A model generated the notes under the pieces. It did no database searches. It was not told the origin of the DNA and saw only the letters and a list, made by a program, of their open reading frames with translations. DNA of 64,000 nt, from positions 248,001 through 312,000 of the forward strand of contig NZ_JARP01000003.1 of NCBI RefSeq assembly GCF_000708595.2, written 5' to 3'. The translations under genes were made by a program, and so were the position numbers. Positions 24,109 to 33,360 of the stretch are shown here, piece by piece; the stretch's first letter is position 1; each line of letters begins with the position of its first letter. This stretch comes from Flavobacterium sp. KJJ. Its GTDB lineage: Bacteria > Bacteroidota > Bacteroidia > Flavobacteriales > Flavobacteriaceae.

Positions 24109-26001
24109 ATGTCGAGTATTATTCAATTACTTCCTGATCACGTTGCTAATCAAATTGCCGCTGGAGAAGTGGTTCAAAGACCTGCTTCGGTTGTGAAAGA
24201 GCTTTTAGAAAATGCTGTTGATGCAAAAGCAACCGACATTAAATTGATTATTAAAGATGCCGGAAAATCATTAGTTCAGGTTATTGATAATGGGATGGGA
24301 ATGAGTGTTACAGACGCGCGTTTGTGTTTTGAGCGTCATGCGACTTCAAAAATCCGTCAGGCTGAAGATTTATTTTCATTATGTACCAAAGGTTTTCGAG
24401 GAGAAGCTTTGGCATCTATTGCGGCAATTGCCCATATGGAAATGAAAACCAAGCAAGATCAAGAAGAACTCGGAACTCATATTATAATCGAAGGAAGTAA
24501 ATTTGTTTCTCAAGAAGTTGCTGTTTTGCCAAAAGGAACTTCATTTGCAGTTAAAAACTTGTTTTTTAATATTCCGGCTAGACGTAATTTTTTAAAATCA
24601 GATACAGTTGAATTTCGACATGTAATGGATGAATTCCAGCGTGTTGCTTTGGCGCATCCTAACATTCATTTTACATTTTATCATAACGGAAGCGAAATGT
24701 ATAATTTGCCTGCCGCAGGTTATCGTCAGCGCGTTGTAGGGATGTTTGCCGGCAAAACAAATGAAAAATTAGTTCCGGTTAATGAAGATACTGAGATTAT
24801 AAATGTTCAAGGATTTGTGTGCAAACCTGAATTCGCTAAGAAAAACAGGGGAGAGCAGTTCTTTTTTGTAAACGACCGTTTTATTAAAAGCGGTTATCTG
24901 CATCATGCTGTTATGGCAGCATATGACGGACTTTTGAAAGATGGTTCGCAGCCAAGTTATTTTTTATACCTGCAAGTACCGCCAAATACTATTGATATCA
25001 ATATTCATCCGACTAAAACGGAAATTAAGTTTGATGATGAACAGGCTTTGTATGCTATTTTAAGAGCTTCGATCAAGCATAGTTTGGGTCAGTTTAATGT
25101 TGCACCTGTTCTAGATTTTGATCGTGATGCAAATTTAGACACACCATATCATTATAAAGATTTAGAAGCTGAAACACCAACAATCCAAGTTGACGGAACT
25201 TTTAATCCGTTTACAGACGACAAAACAAATCAGCATTATTCTAAAGCAAGTTCAGGATCTGGTTTTAGTTCTGGATCAAATTCTTATTCAGGATATTCGA
25301 AAAGAGTAGAACCTACAGCAAGCTGGGAAAGTTTGTACGTTGGTTTGGATACAGAAAATATCGAAAGTTCACCTTTTACTTTTGAAAATGAAGAAGTAAC
25401 TTCGTCCTTATTTAATGATAATGAAGTTGAACAAGCAAGTCAGGGAACGTATCAAATTCATAAAAAATATATTGTTTCGCCTATAAAATCAGGAATGGTT
25501 ATTGTTGATCAGCAACGTGCGCATCAGCGTATTCTATACGAGCAGTTTTTGCTGAATATGACTGTAAATCAAGCTTCAAGCCAGCAATTGCTGTTTCCTC
25601 TGAATTTATTTTACTCTTCAGATGAAATGACATTGATTGAAGAATTAAAACCTTCATTAGAAACAACAGGTTTTGTTTTTGAAGAAGCTCAGACAGATCA
25701 TATTGTCATTTCAGGAATTCCTGTAAATATTACTGAAAGTGAAGTTTCAATGGTAATCGAACAGTTATTGAGTGATTTGCAAGACGGAATTCCGGCAAGC
25801 AGTTACAGCCAGAATGATACAATTGCCAAATCGATGGCAAAAAGTTTAGCGGTTAAAACAGGCTCTTATTTAACCGAAAAAGAACAAGATAATTTAGTAA
25901 ACGGATTGTTTGCCTGTAAAGATCCAAATATTTCACCTTTTCAAAAACCTACCTTCATCACGATGCGTGTTGAAGATATAGATAAAAAGTTTGCCATATG
26001 A
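24109..26001 (+). CDS. mutL: DNA mismatch repair protein MutL
   Basis: A 630-residue MutL. The GHKL ATPase motifs are intact: IAAGEVVQRPASVVKELLENAVDA near 16-40, DNGMGM, and TKGFRGEALASI near 100. The low-complexity Ser/Gly linker is near 380-400. The C-terminal dimerisation domain follows, but the endonuclease motif expected as DQHAxxE reads DQQRAHQR at 467-474, and the late C-P-H-G-R-P motif reads SPFQKPT at 609-615. Metal-dependent nicking is therefore doubtful. It overlaps the first rhomboid gene by ATGA and heads a four-gene plus-strand run. Confidence 0.95.
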   Translation: MSSIIQLLPDHVANQIAAGEVVQRPASVVKELLENAVDAKATDIKLIIKDAGKSLVQVIDNGMGMSVTDARLCFERHATSKIRQAEDLFSLCTKGFRGEALASIAAIAHMEMKTKQDQEELGTHIIIEGSKFVSQEVAVLPKGTSFAVKNLFFNIPARRNFLKSDTVEFRHVMDEFQRVALAHPNIHFTFYHNGSEMYNLPAAGYRQRVVGMFAGKTNEKLVPVNEDTEIINVQGFVCKPEFAKKNRGEQFFFVNDRFIKSGYLHHAVMAAYDGLLKDGSQPSYFLYLQVPPNTIDINIHPTKTEIKFDDEQALYAILRASIKHSLGQFNVAPVLDFDRDANLDTPYHYKDLEAETPTIQVDGTFNPFTDDKTNQHYSKASSGSGFSSGSNSYSGYSKRVEPTASWESLYVGLDTENIESSPFTFENEEVTSSLFNDNEVEQASQGTYQIHKKYIVSPIKSGMVIVDQQRAHQRILYEQFLLNMTVNQASSQQLLFPLNLFYSSDEMTLIEELKPSLETTGFVFEEAQTDHIVISGIPVNITESEVSMVIEQLLSDLQDGIPASSYSQNDTIAKSMAKSLAVKTGSYLTEKEQDNLVNGLFACKDPNISPFQKPTFITMRVEDIDKKFAI

Positions 26002-26747
26002 TGAACATGACTCCCGTAGTAAAACAATTATTGATAATTAATATTATATTTTTTATTGGCTCACAATTAGTGCCGGTATCTTATGAATATTTGGCTATGT
26101 TTTTTCCTGAAAACCCAAATTTCAGAGCTTGGCAGCCAATAACACACATGTTTATGCATGGCGGTATTATGCATATTGCCTTCAATATGATTGCTATGGT
26201 TTCTTTTGGATCAGCATTAGAACATTTCTGGGGCGGTAAAAAATTCTTGTTTTTTTACATTTCTTGTGGGTTGGGTTCTGCGTTATTGCATACAGCGGTG
26301 AATTATTATTCTTTTCAGGATACATTAAGTACTTTGATGGCTAATGGATATCAAAAAGATGAGATTTTAAAACTTTTAAGTGAAGGAAAAATAGATACAA
26401 GATGGCAGGAACTAGTTTCTGTTTCGCAATTTAATAGTTTTACAGATGCTTATATTGGCACAGTTGTCGGAGCTTCTGGAGCTATCTATGGATTATTAAC
26501 CGCATTTGCTTTTATGTTCCCTAATGCAGAATTGGCGTTAATGTTTATTCCGATTCCTATTAAAGCTAAATATTTTGTTCCCGGTATTTTAGCTGTTGAT
26601 CTATTTTTAGGATTTAAAGGAAGTTCGTTATTTGGAAGCGGAGGTACTGGTATTGCACATTTTGCTCACATTGGCGGAGCATTAACAGGTTTTTTAATTA
26701 TGTGGTACTGGAAAAAAAATCAGTTTAATAGTAATCGTTGGAATTAA
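25998..26747 (+). CDS. Rhomboid-family intramembrane serine protease
   Basis: A 249-residue multi-span protein with the rhomboid catalytic dyad Ser160 (GASGAIYGL) and His224 (AHIGGALTGF). The HxxxN-type segment HGGIMHIAFNM lies at 54-64. About six spans are seen. A loop insertion between spans (about 105-150) is longer than in GlpG. The start codon overlaps mutL by 4 bases, so the two are translationally coupled. A second rhomboid follows within 45 bases. Substrates are unknown. Confidence 0.93.
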   Translation: MMNMTPVVKQLLIINIIFFIGSQLVPVSYEYLAMFFPENPNFRAWQPITHMFMHGGIMHIAFNMIAMVSFGSALEHFWGGKKFLFFYISCGLGSALLHTAVNYYSFQDTLSTLMANGYQKDEILKLLSEGKIDTRWQELVSVSQFNSFTDAYIGTVVGASGAIYGLLTAFAFMFPNAELALMFIPIPIKAKYFVPGILAVDLFLGFKGSSLFGSGGTGIAHFAHIGGALTGFLIMWYWKKNQFNSNRWN

Positions 26748-26791
26748 TTTTTAATTTTATTATCTGAACATCAAAAACCAAAAAAGCTTTT

Positions 26792-27655
26792 ATGAATATT
26801 CTTGACGATTTAAAATTACAATATAAGTTAGGAGGTATAGCAATGCGTGTCATTTACTGGAACATTGCGTGTTTCCTGATTGCATTAGTTTTTTTCTATC
26901 AATATTCTGGCGGTGGTTTCGATTATCCAAGCTGGCTATCTTTGTCTTCAGATCCAAATGTATTTTTATTTAAGCCTTGGACGTTTTTAACCTATGCATT
27001 TTTTCATTCGTCATTTTTGCATTTGTTTTTTAATATGATGGTTTTGAATTTTGCAAGTAATTTATTTCTAACTTTTTTTACTCAAAAACAATATTTAGGA
27101 TTGTATATTCTGGGAGCCATTTTTTCAGGAGTTACCTTTGCATTGAGTTATTATTTTTTAAATATTTCTGCTCCTATAGTTGGAGCTTCTGCTGCAATTA
27201 TGGCAATTTTAGCAGCAGTAACTACCTATCAGCCTTTAATGGATGTGCGTTTGATGTTTCTAGGAAATGTTAAGCTTTGGCACATTACAGCTGTAATTTT
27301 AATTTTAGATTTAATGCAGCTTCGCTTAGATAATACAGGCGGGCATATTTCGCATTTGGCTGGAGCCTTGTTTGGATTTATTTATATGAAATCACTTCAA
27401 AACGGAACTGATTTGAGTATTGTAATCTCCAGAACGTTAGATTTCTTTGCTAATCTATTTAAAAAATCCCCTTCGACCCCATTCACAAAAGTTCATAAGA
27501 ATTACAAAAAACCTACTGAAAGAGTTGCATCAAGAATTGTTACGAAAGATAAAACGCAACAGCAAATTGATGAGATTTTAGACAAAATAAGCCAGTCTGG
27601 CTATGATTGTTTAACAAAAGAAGAAAAAGAGTTTTTATTTAAAGCTGGAAAATAA
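26792..27655 (+). CDS. Second rhomboid-family protein with C-terminal cytoplasmic domain
   Basis: A 287-residue rhomboid. HSSFLHLFFNMMV is at 72-84, the Ser133 motif is GASAAIMA (GxSx rather than GxSG), and His188 lies in GHISHLAGALFGF. Both catalytic residues are thus kept, so activity is plausible. The last 75 residues are a soluble basic segment ending QIDEILDKISQSGYDCLTKEEKEFLFKAGK, a helix pair found on many Bacteroidota rhomboids (DUF6576-like). It lies between another rhomboid and the EEP gene on the same strand. Confidence 0.9.
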   Translation: MNILDDLKLQYKLGGIAMRVIYWNIACFLIALVFFYQYSGGGFDYPSWLSLSSDPNVFLFKPWTFLTYAFFHSSFLHLFFNMMVLNFASNLFLTFFTQKQYLGLYILGAIFSGVTFALSYYFLNISAPIVGASAAIMAILAAVTTYQPLMDVRLMFLGNVKLWHITAVILILDLMQLRLDNTGGHISHLAGALFGFIYMKSLQNGTDLSIVISRTLDFFANLFKKSPSTPFTKVHKNYKKPTERVASRIVTKDKTQQQIDEILDKISQSGYDCLTKEEKEFLFKAGK

Positions 27656-27673
27656 TCCTTTTAGCAAAAAAAT

Positions 27674-28720
27674 ATGAAAAACCTTTCGTGGTTTAATAAG
27701 ATAATGTTCTTTTTGAATATAGTGCTTACTGTACTGACATTTAGTATCTATATTTTGCCCTTCCTAGCACCTAAGAGCTTTCCGCTTTTATCGGTGCTTA
27801 CGCTGTTTATGCCTGCTTTTTTTGTGCTAAATGGCTTGTTTTTTGTCTACTGGGCTATCCAGTTTAAAAAGCGTCTTATTTTATCTGGATTAGTATTGCT
27901 GACTGGAATTACGTTTATCAGCAAGTTTTATAAATTTTCGGCTAAAGAATATGTTAAAGACGAAAAAGATTTCTCAATCATGAGTTATAACGTGCGTCTT
28001 TTTAATGTTTTCAAATGGTTGGATCGTGATGATATTCCGTCTAATATTAAAGCTTTTATAGACGAAAAAGATCCTGATATTTTATGTATTCAAGAATATT
28101 CAAACTCGGCGCATATTGATTTAAAAGTATATCCGCACCGCTATATTTTTATTGATGGAAACAAGATTAAAACCGGCCAGGCTATTTTTTCAAAATTTCC
28201 TATTTTATATGAAGGAAATATCATTTTCCCAAATTCGGATAACAATGTAATTTACGCTGATATAAAACGCGGAAAAGACATCATTCGTGTTTATAATATG
28301 CACTTGCAGTCTATAAAGATTTCACCAGATGTAAATGAAATTTCTGATGATATTGACAATGTAAATCAGCGTAAGTCACAGCTTATCTATACCCGAATAA
28401 GCAAAGGATTTAGGCAACAGCAAGAGCAGGCTGAAATATTTAAGGAAAACATAAAAGAATGCAAAAATCCTATTATAATTTGTGGAGACATGAATAACAG
28501 TCCGTTTTCATATGTTTACCGAAATATAAAAGGAAAACTAAAAGATACTTTTGAAGAAGCAGGAGAAGGTTTTGGAGCAACGTATAAATTCCGCTATTAT
28601 CCAGCGCGAATTGATTATATTTTTTCGGATAGTAAAATGAAAGTAAAACAATTTGAAAGTTTTTCAGATTTCGAAAATTCAGATCATTATCCAATTATGA
28701 CAAGGCTTTCAATGGAGTAA
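27674..28720 (+). CDS. Membrane-anchored endonuclease/exonuclease/phosphatase-fold protein
   Basis: A 348-residue protein. Three hydrophobic segments in the first 90 residues are followed by an EEP domain: SIMSYNVRLF (about 100), CIQEYS with the catalytic metal-binding Glu, YNMHLQS, CGDMNNSPFSY, RIDYIFSD and SDHYPI at the end. The active-site residues are all present. Relatives act on phosphodiesters in nucleic acids, sphingomyelin or phosphoinositides; here the catalytic side could be periplasmic or cytoplasmic, and the substrate is unknown. It starts 18 bases after the rhomboid stop codon and is probably the last gene of the mutL operon. Confidence 0.92.
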   Translation: MKNLSWFNKIMFFLNIVLTVLTFSIYILPFLAPKSFPLLSVLTLFMPAFFVLNGLFFVYWAIQFKKRLILSGLVLLTGITFISKFYKFSAKEYVKDEKDFSIMSYNVRLFNVFKWLDRDDIPSNIKAFIDEKDPDILCIQEYSNSAHIDLKVYPHRYIFIDGNKIKTGQAIFSKFPILYEGNIIFPNSDNNVIYADIKRGKDIIRVYNMHLQSIKISPDVNEISDDIDNVNQRKSQLIYTRISKGFRQQQEQAEIFKENIKECKNPIIICGDMNNSPFSYVYRNIKGKLKDTFEEAGEGFGATYKFRYYPARIDYIFSDSKMKVKQFESFSDFENSDHYPIMTRLSME

Positions 28721-28766
28721 ATTTAATTGGAATTCCAATAATGGAAATCTAAATTCCCAAAATAAT

Positions 28767-29381
28767 TTATACTATTTTCTGCGCTTTTAAATAATCCATT
28801 GCAAATTTACCTTCATTAAAAAGTAAGTCTAAGACGCTTAAATTGTTTATAAATCCATGTTTGTCATCAAATACCTGAGTGTATTTTTCGAATGTATTTG
28901 GATCTTTTTTTCCATTTGCCAAACTTCTAAAATCGGTCATTTTTTGAGCATCTACGAAGTATTCTGTTGTTTTGCTGAATTCTAATTTCATTCTTAAGCA
29001 TTTTGTAACAATGTCTAAGACTTCCATATTTAAATCCATTAAGAAAGTGTGTTTTTTTTCGAAAACAGGTCGAATATCATCTTCAAAAAATTCAAAGAAA
29101 GGAGAGCTCCTATAGCCTGCTTCTAAGGATTTGAAGTGTTGTTTTTGCCAATCAAATTCATTTTCAATCAAAACATCTTTTGTTTTCTGATGCGCTGCTT
29201 TTGAATGTTTAACCGGAATATTTAATAATTGAATCCCATTCGGACTATAGATGTAAGTACGGTTTCTATTGGTCTGTTTCTGAAAATTATCTTCCATTTC
29301 AAAAGTTATATTTTCAGATTGCGCCATAACTGCAAAGTGACTAATCGATGGAAAATAAGTAGGAAGTAATAGGGAGTTCAT
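28767..29381 (-). CDS. WbqC-like family protein
   Basis: A 204-residue WbqC-family protein starting MNSLLLPTYFPSISHFAVMA. It has the family's NRTYIYSPNGIQLLNIPVKHSK and FDWQKQHFKSLEAGYRSSPFFEFFED segments. WbqC was named from O-antigen clusters, where it is thought to help modify sugars, but the biochemical activity is not settled. It is the last gene of the par-dap-lep string and is separated from lepB by a long inverted repeat. Confidence 0.9.
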   Translation of the reverse strand: MNSLLLPTYFPSISHFAVMAQSENITFEMEDNFQKQTNRNRTYIYSPNGIQLLNIPVKHSKAAHQKTKDVLIENEFDWQKQHFKSLEAGYRSSPFFEFFEDDIRPVFEKKHTFLMDLNMEVLDIVTKCLRMKLEFSKTTEYFVDAQKMTDFRSLANGKKDPNTFEKYTQVFDDKHGFINNLSVLDLLFNEGKFAMDYLKAQKIV

Positions 29382-29399
29382 GATTTTATTTTTGTTTAA

Positions 29400-29457
29400 A
29401 AGTTTCAGGTTTCAAGTTTCAGGTTTTGTAAAAACTTGAAACTTGAAACCTGAAACA
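29400..29457. repeat. Heptad-repeat palindrome (GTTTCAG/GTTTCAA units)
   Basis: Three consecutive 7-base units (GTTTCAG GTTTCAA GTTTCAG) are followed by their near-perfect reverse complement, giving arms of about 25 bases with one mismatch. The same unit recurs at 31068-31085 and 35724-35735, so it is a dispersed intergenic element. Confidence 0.7.
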
Positions 29458-29474
29458 AAAATAATTTATTTTAT

Positions 29475-31055
29475 TTATGCTTTATTTTCTTTTCTTTTTT
29501 TCCAGAAATACTCACCAACAAAATAAGCGGCAAGCAGAATTAAGAAGTATTTAAAATAAGATTGAGGTTGACCTTCGCCATCAACAGTAGTAAAAACTCT
29601 ATCCCAACGAACTTTGTTAATCCCTTTTCCGTTTGTATCCCAGCTCATCCAAATAAAAACGGGCTTTCCTACAATGTGGTTTTCAGGAACGTAACCCCAG
29701 TAACGGCTGTCTTCAGAGTTATGACGGTTGTCTCCCATCATCCAATAGTAATTTTGTTTGAAGGTGTAAGTAGTTGTTGGTTTTCCATTAATTAAAAATT
29801 TAGAACCTTGTAACTCTAGTGTGTTTCCTTCATAATTGGTAATGATTTCTTTATAGAAAGGCAAAGATTCATTTGTCAAAGCTACCGTTTTTCCTGCTTC
29901 AGGAATATAAATAGGACCCATGTTGTCTTGGCTCCATTTATTGATATGAGGGTAAATTGCATTGTCGTTTCCTTTATCAATTTTTCTGATTACTGCAGTA
30001 ACGCCAGGAGTATTTTTAAATCTTTCAGCTCCAGCTTCAGTTAATGCTCCTAAATAAAGTGTATCTCTTTTTTGGATTGTGTTTCCTGCAGCATCCATTT
30101 CAGTTCTGAAACCTGCACGATCAGTAATGTCTAATTCTTTGAAAATTGTTTCAAAATCAATTGGCGTTTTTTCGTCTAAAGCAACAGTATAAGAATACTG
30201 GGGTTTAGCTCTTTCTGGCAAAACTAATTTTTTTCCATTGATAAAAACATAACCATCTTTAATTGATAAGCTGTCTCCAGGAATACCAACACATCTTTTT
30301 ACGTAATTTGATCTTTTGTCAATTGGTTTTATAACACCTGGTCTTCCTTTTGGCTCATAGAAATAATGAACAGTATCTGCTGGCCAGTTAAAAACAACAA
30401 TGTCGCAACGTTTTATTTTTTCTAGTGCTGGCAATCTAAAATAGGGCAATTGTGGCCAGCTTAAGTATGATTTTCTTTTTGTTAATGGTATAGAGTCATG
30501 AACCATTGGTAATGCAACAGTCGTCATAGGAACTCTTGGTCCGTAATTTACTTTGCTCACGAATAAAAAGTCACCAATTAATAGTGATTTTTCTAACGAA
30601 GATGTCGGAATTGTATAAGGCTGTACTATGTATGTATGTACTAAAGTTGCTACGATAATCGCAAAAAGCAACGAACTTATGGTGTCTGCAGTTTTATTTT
30701 CTGGAGTAAGTTTTCGGTTTGCATTGTATTCTAATTTCTGAGTATAATTTACATAATAGATATAAAATCCTAAAGTAAAAATTCCAAGGAAAGTATCTAA
30801 AGTTGATTTTTTACCAAAAGTTCTTAAAGTTTCTACCCAAACAACCGGAAACATTATTAGATTGATAATCGGAATAAAAAGCAATAAAGTCCACCAAGTT
30901 GGTCGGCCAATTATTTTCATTAAAACTATTGAGTTATATACAGGAATCGCTGCTTCCCAGCTTTTTCTTCCTGCTGCTTGGTACAATTTCCAAGTTCCGA
31001 TAAAATGAATTACCTGAACGGCTAAGAAAAAAACAAACCAAAGATATAGTGTCAT
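29475..31055 (-). CDS. lepB: Signal peptidase I
   Basis: A 526-residue inner-membrane leader peptidase. N-terminal spans cover about 1-110, and another span before the catalytic domain is near 133-148. The serine motif is TIPTSSLEKSLLIGDFLF with nucleophile Ser163; Leu follows where Met is usual. The lysine-base box is YVKRCVGIPGDSLSI near 250. GDNRHNSEDSRYWGYVP is box E. A long insertion (about 265-430) separates boxes D and E, which makes the protein roughly twice the E. coli-independent core; this is common in Bacteroidota. It lies directly downstream of dapB. Confidence 0.95.
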   Translation of the reverse strand: MTLYLWFVFFLAVQVIHFIGTWKLYQAAGRKSWEAAIPVYNSIVLMKIIGRPTWWTLLLFIPIINLIMFPVVWVETLRTFGKKSTLDTFLGIFTLGFYIYYVNYTQKLEYNANRKLTPENKTADTISSLLFAIIVATLVHTYIVQPYTIPTSSLEKSLLIGDFLFVSKVNYGPRVPMTTVALPMVHDSIPLTKRKSYLSWPQLPYFRLPALEKIKRCDIVVFNWPADTVHYFYEPKGRPGVIKPIDKRSNYVKRCVGIPGDSLSIKDGYVFINGKKLVLPERAKPQYSYTVALDEKTPIDFETIFKELDITDRAGFRTEMDAAGNTIQKRDTLYLGALTEAGAERFKNTPGVTAVIRKIDKGNDNAIYPHINKWSQDNMGPIYIPEAGKTVALTNESLPFYKEIITNYEGNTLELQGSKFLINGKPTTTYTFKQNYYWMMGDNRHNSEDSRYWGYVPENHIVGKPVFIWMSWDTNGKGINKVRWDRVFTTVDGEGQPQSYFKYFLILLAAYFVGEYFWKKRKENKA

Positions 31056-31067
31056 AATATGTTGTTT

Positions 31068-31085
31068 AAAGTTTCAGGTTTCAGG
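31068..31085. repeat. Second copy of the GTTTCAG heptad element
   Basis: GTTTCAGGTTTCAGGTT lies in the dapB-lepB gap and matches the units of the larger palindrome after lepB. AATAAGCCTAAACC downstream forms an imperfect partner arm. Confidence 0.4.
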
Positions 31086-31123
31086 TTATTTGATTTTTAA
31101 AATAAGCCTAAACCTTAATCTGA

Positions 31124-31852
31124 TTATTTTAAGTTTAATACATCTTTCATGCTGTAAATACCTGTTTTTCCAACAAGCCATTCAGCAGCAATAACAGCTC
31201 CAAGAGCAAATCCTTCACGATTGTGTGCAGTGTGTTTTAATTCAATACTGTCTACAGCAGAATCGTAAGTTACAGTGTGTGTTCCTGGAACGTCGCCGAT
31301 TCTTTTTGCTTCAATATAAATTTGCTTCGCCTGTTCGCTATCGCTCTGGTCATTTGCTGTAGCTTGATCTAATGTCCAATTTGTATAGTTGCTGTTTTCG
31401 ATAACGCCTTTTGCCAAAGAAATTGCAGTTCCGCTTGGAGCATCTAGTTTTTGAGTATGATGAATTTCTTCCATCGTTACTTTATATGAATCGAATTGTG
31501 CCATTATTTTAGCTAAATATTCATTCAATTCAAAGAAAATATTAACTCCTAAACTAAAATTTGAACTAGAAATGAATCCTCCCTTTTTTTCGTTGCAAAG
31601 TGCAACCATTTCATCAAAATGCTCTAACCATCCCGTTGTTCCGGAAACTACAGGAACATTTGCGTGAAAACAGTTAGAAATGTTGTCAACGGCGGCAGTA
31701 GGAACGCTAAAATCAATTGCTACATCAGCTGTCGAAAGTCCTTCATAAGTGTTAGATTCGTCTTTTTTTAAGACAATTTCATGACCTCTTTCTAAAGCAA
31801 TTCGTTCAATTACTTTCCCCATTTTTCCATATCCTAAAAGCGCAATTTTCAT
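31124..31852 (-). CDS. dapB: 4-hydroxy-tetrahydrodipicolinate reductase
   Basis: A 242-residue DapB in the lysine/diaminopimelate pathway. The start is MKIALLGYGKMGK; an upstream ATG adds ten residues before the nucleotide-binding motif and is unlikely. It has the NAD(P)H motif GYGKMGK, VSGTTGW, the catalytic segment EIHHTQKLDAPSGTA with its His pair and Lys, and the C-terminal THTVTYDSAVDSIELKHTAHNREGFALGAV. It sits in the conserved par-DUF5683-dapB-lepB order. Confidence 0.96.
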   Translation of the reverse strand: MKIALLGYGKMGKVIERIALERGHEIVLKKDESNTYEGLSTADVAIDFSVPTAAVDNISNCFHANVPVVSGTTGWLEHFDEMVALCNEKKGGFISSSNFSLGVNIFFELNEYLAKIMAQFDSYKVTMEEIHHTQKLDAPSGTAISLAKGVIENSNYTNWTLDQATANDQSDSEQAKQIYIEAKRIGDVPGTHTVTYDSAVDSIELKHTAHNREGFALGAVIAAEWLVGKTGIYSMKDVLNLK

Positions 31853-31892
31853 TTTGTATTTTTTTTGAATTTTAAATAGCATGAAAAGCTAT

Positions 31893-32453
31893 TTAAAAAG
31901 TGTAATTAAAAGTTAGTCCAACATTTGGTTTAAACGTTACATCGTTGGGATAAATTTCTGGACGAAGTGATAATCTTTCGTTTACGTTGAATTGAATCAA
32001 AGCGGCATCAACATTGGCGTCTATGATGTTTAAAGCGTAAAACCCTACGACGAATAAGGCTGATAAATCCCTGTTTCTTTGATAAAATTTTTGACCGGCA
32101 ATAAGTCGGCTATCATCTAGAAACTCGTATTTATCATCATTGTAGCCTTCTAATCTGCGTTTGTATGCATCTCGATAATCGTGGTATTTTTTGTTATTAT
32201 CGATGTAAAAATAAAGACTGGTTCCGATTGCTCCGTAAACTAGCGGAATTTTCCAGTATTTTTTATTGTATGCTTGGCCTAGACCTGGTAAAATTGCAGA
32301 ATAGAATGCTGCTTTTGCTGGTGTAAGCGGGTCTATTTCTTCCATCTTAGTGGTGTCTTTAGCGACCAAAACCGCGTCTGTTTTTGCCTGAGCAAAAAGA
32401 GAAACGGTTCCTATGAGAAAGAACAATAGACTTATGGGGACAATCTTATTCAC
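31893..32453 (-). CDS. DUF5683 family exported protein
   Basis: A 186-residue protein starting from GTG (32453-32451), whose G is shared with the parB TAG stop (TAGTG). The signal peptide (about 1-22, ending SLFAQA) is followed by a conserved core DPLTPAKAAFYSAILPGLGQAYNKKYWKIPLVYGAIGTSLY and a second hydrophobic segment. It ends VGLTFNYTF, an aromatic C-terminus. The family is almost confined to Bacteroidota and has no known function; its fixed place between parB and dapB suggests an envelope role. Confidence 0.88.
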   Translation of the reverse strand: MNKIVPISLLFFLIGTVSLFAQAKTDAVLVAKDTTKMEEIDPLTPAKAAFYSAILPGLGQAYNKKYWKIPLVYGAIGTSLYFYIDNNKKYHDYRDAYKRRLEGYNDDKYEFLDDSRLIAGQKFYQRNRDLSALFVVGFYALNIIDANVDAALIQFNVNERLSLRPEIYPNDVTFKPNVGLTFNYTF

Positions 32454-33355
32454 TATCCGTTTATTAATTTTATAATTCTATTAAAGTCGGCTTCAGAATT
32501 AAAAGGAATTGTAATTTTTCCTTTTCCGTTGCCTGCGACTTTTACATCAACTTTCGCACCAAAATAATCGTTGAAAGTGTTCTTTTGCGTTTCTTTAACC
32601 ACAAATGAAGAATCAGCTTTTGGCTTTCCTTCTGTTTTTGGTTTTAAGCTTTCATGATAATTTTTAACTAAGGTCTCTGTTTCACGTACAGATAAATTTT
32701 GACTTACGATTTTTTGATAGATATCGGTTTGAATGTCTAAATCTTCAATATTGATGATTGCTCTACCGTGGCCCATACTGATAAAACCGTCACGAATTCC
32801 AGTTTGAATAATCGGATCTAGTTTTAATAGACGTAAATAGTTAGCAATTGTAGAACGCTTTTTTCCAACGCGCTCACTCATTTGTTCTTGAGTTAATTGA
32901 ATTTCATCAATTAAACGCTGGTACGAAAGTGCAATTTCTATAGGGTCTAAGTCATGACGCTGAATATTTTCAACCAAAGCCATAACCAGCGACTCATTGT
33001 CATTTGCAATACGAATATAAGCAGGAACATGAGTTAAGCCAACTAAAGTAGAAGCGCGCAAACGGCGCTCTCCAGAAATTAACTGGTATTTGTTGAAATC
33101 TAATTTACGAACAGTAATAGGCTGGATCACACCAAGTTCTTTAATAGAAGTGGCTAACTCACGTAATGATTCTTCATTAAAATTGCTTCTAGGCTGAAAC
33201 GGATTTATTTCTATAGCACTTATTTCAAGCTCAATGATATTTCCAACAACCTTGTCAGCATTTTTGTCTTCTACTGATGTAATGTCGTTTTCCGGATCTT
33301 TTAATAATGCCGATAATCCTCTTCCTAAGGCTTGTTTTTTAATTGCTTTTGTCAT
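32453..33355 (-). CDS. parB: Chromosome partitioning protein ParB
   Basis: A 300-residue ParB/Spo0J CTPase that binds parS. It opens with KKQALGRGLSALL, followed by EINPFQPR (box I), GERRLRASTLVGL (box II, CTP-binding) and MALVENIQRHDLDPIEIALSYQRL. The helix-turn-helix is EQMSERVGKKRSTIANYLRLLKL. The C-terminal dimer region is preceded by a Lys-rich linker. It lies 5 bases after parA and overlaps the DUF5683 start by one base, so the three are cotranscribed. No full parS site is seen in the window. Confidence 0.96.
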   Translation of the reverse strand: MTKAIKKQALGRGLSALLKDPENDITSVEDKNADKVVGNIIELEISAIEINPFQPRSNFNEESLRELATSIKELGVIQPITVRKLDFNKYQLISGERRLRASTLVGLTHVPAYIRIANDNESLVMALVENIQRHDLDPIEIALSYQRLIDEIQLTQEQMSERVGKKRSTIANYLRLLKLDPIIQTGIRDGFISMGHGRAIINIEDLDIQTDIYQKIVSQNLSVRETETLVKNYHESLKPKTEGKPKADSSFVVKETQKNTFNDYFGAKVDVKVAGNGKGKITIPFNSEADFNRIIKLING

Positions 33356-33360
33356 AAAAA

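Noticed and set aside
32680..32695. TGTTTCACGT half of the parS consensus inside parB
   Set aside because: Only the left half of TGTTTCACGTGAAACA matches and the right half diverges. It encodes conserved ParB residues, so it is not called as parS.
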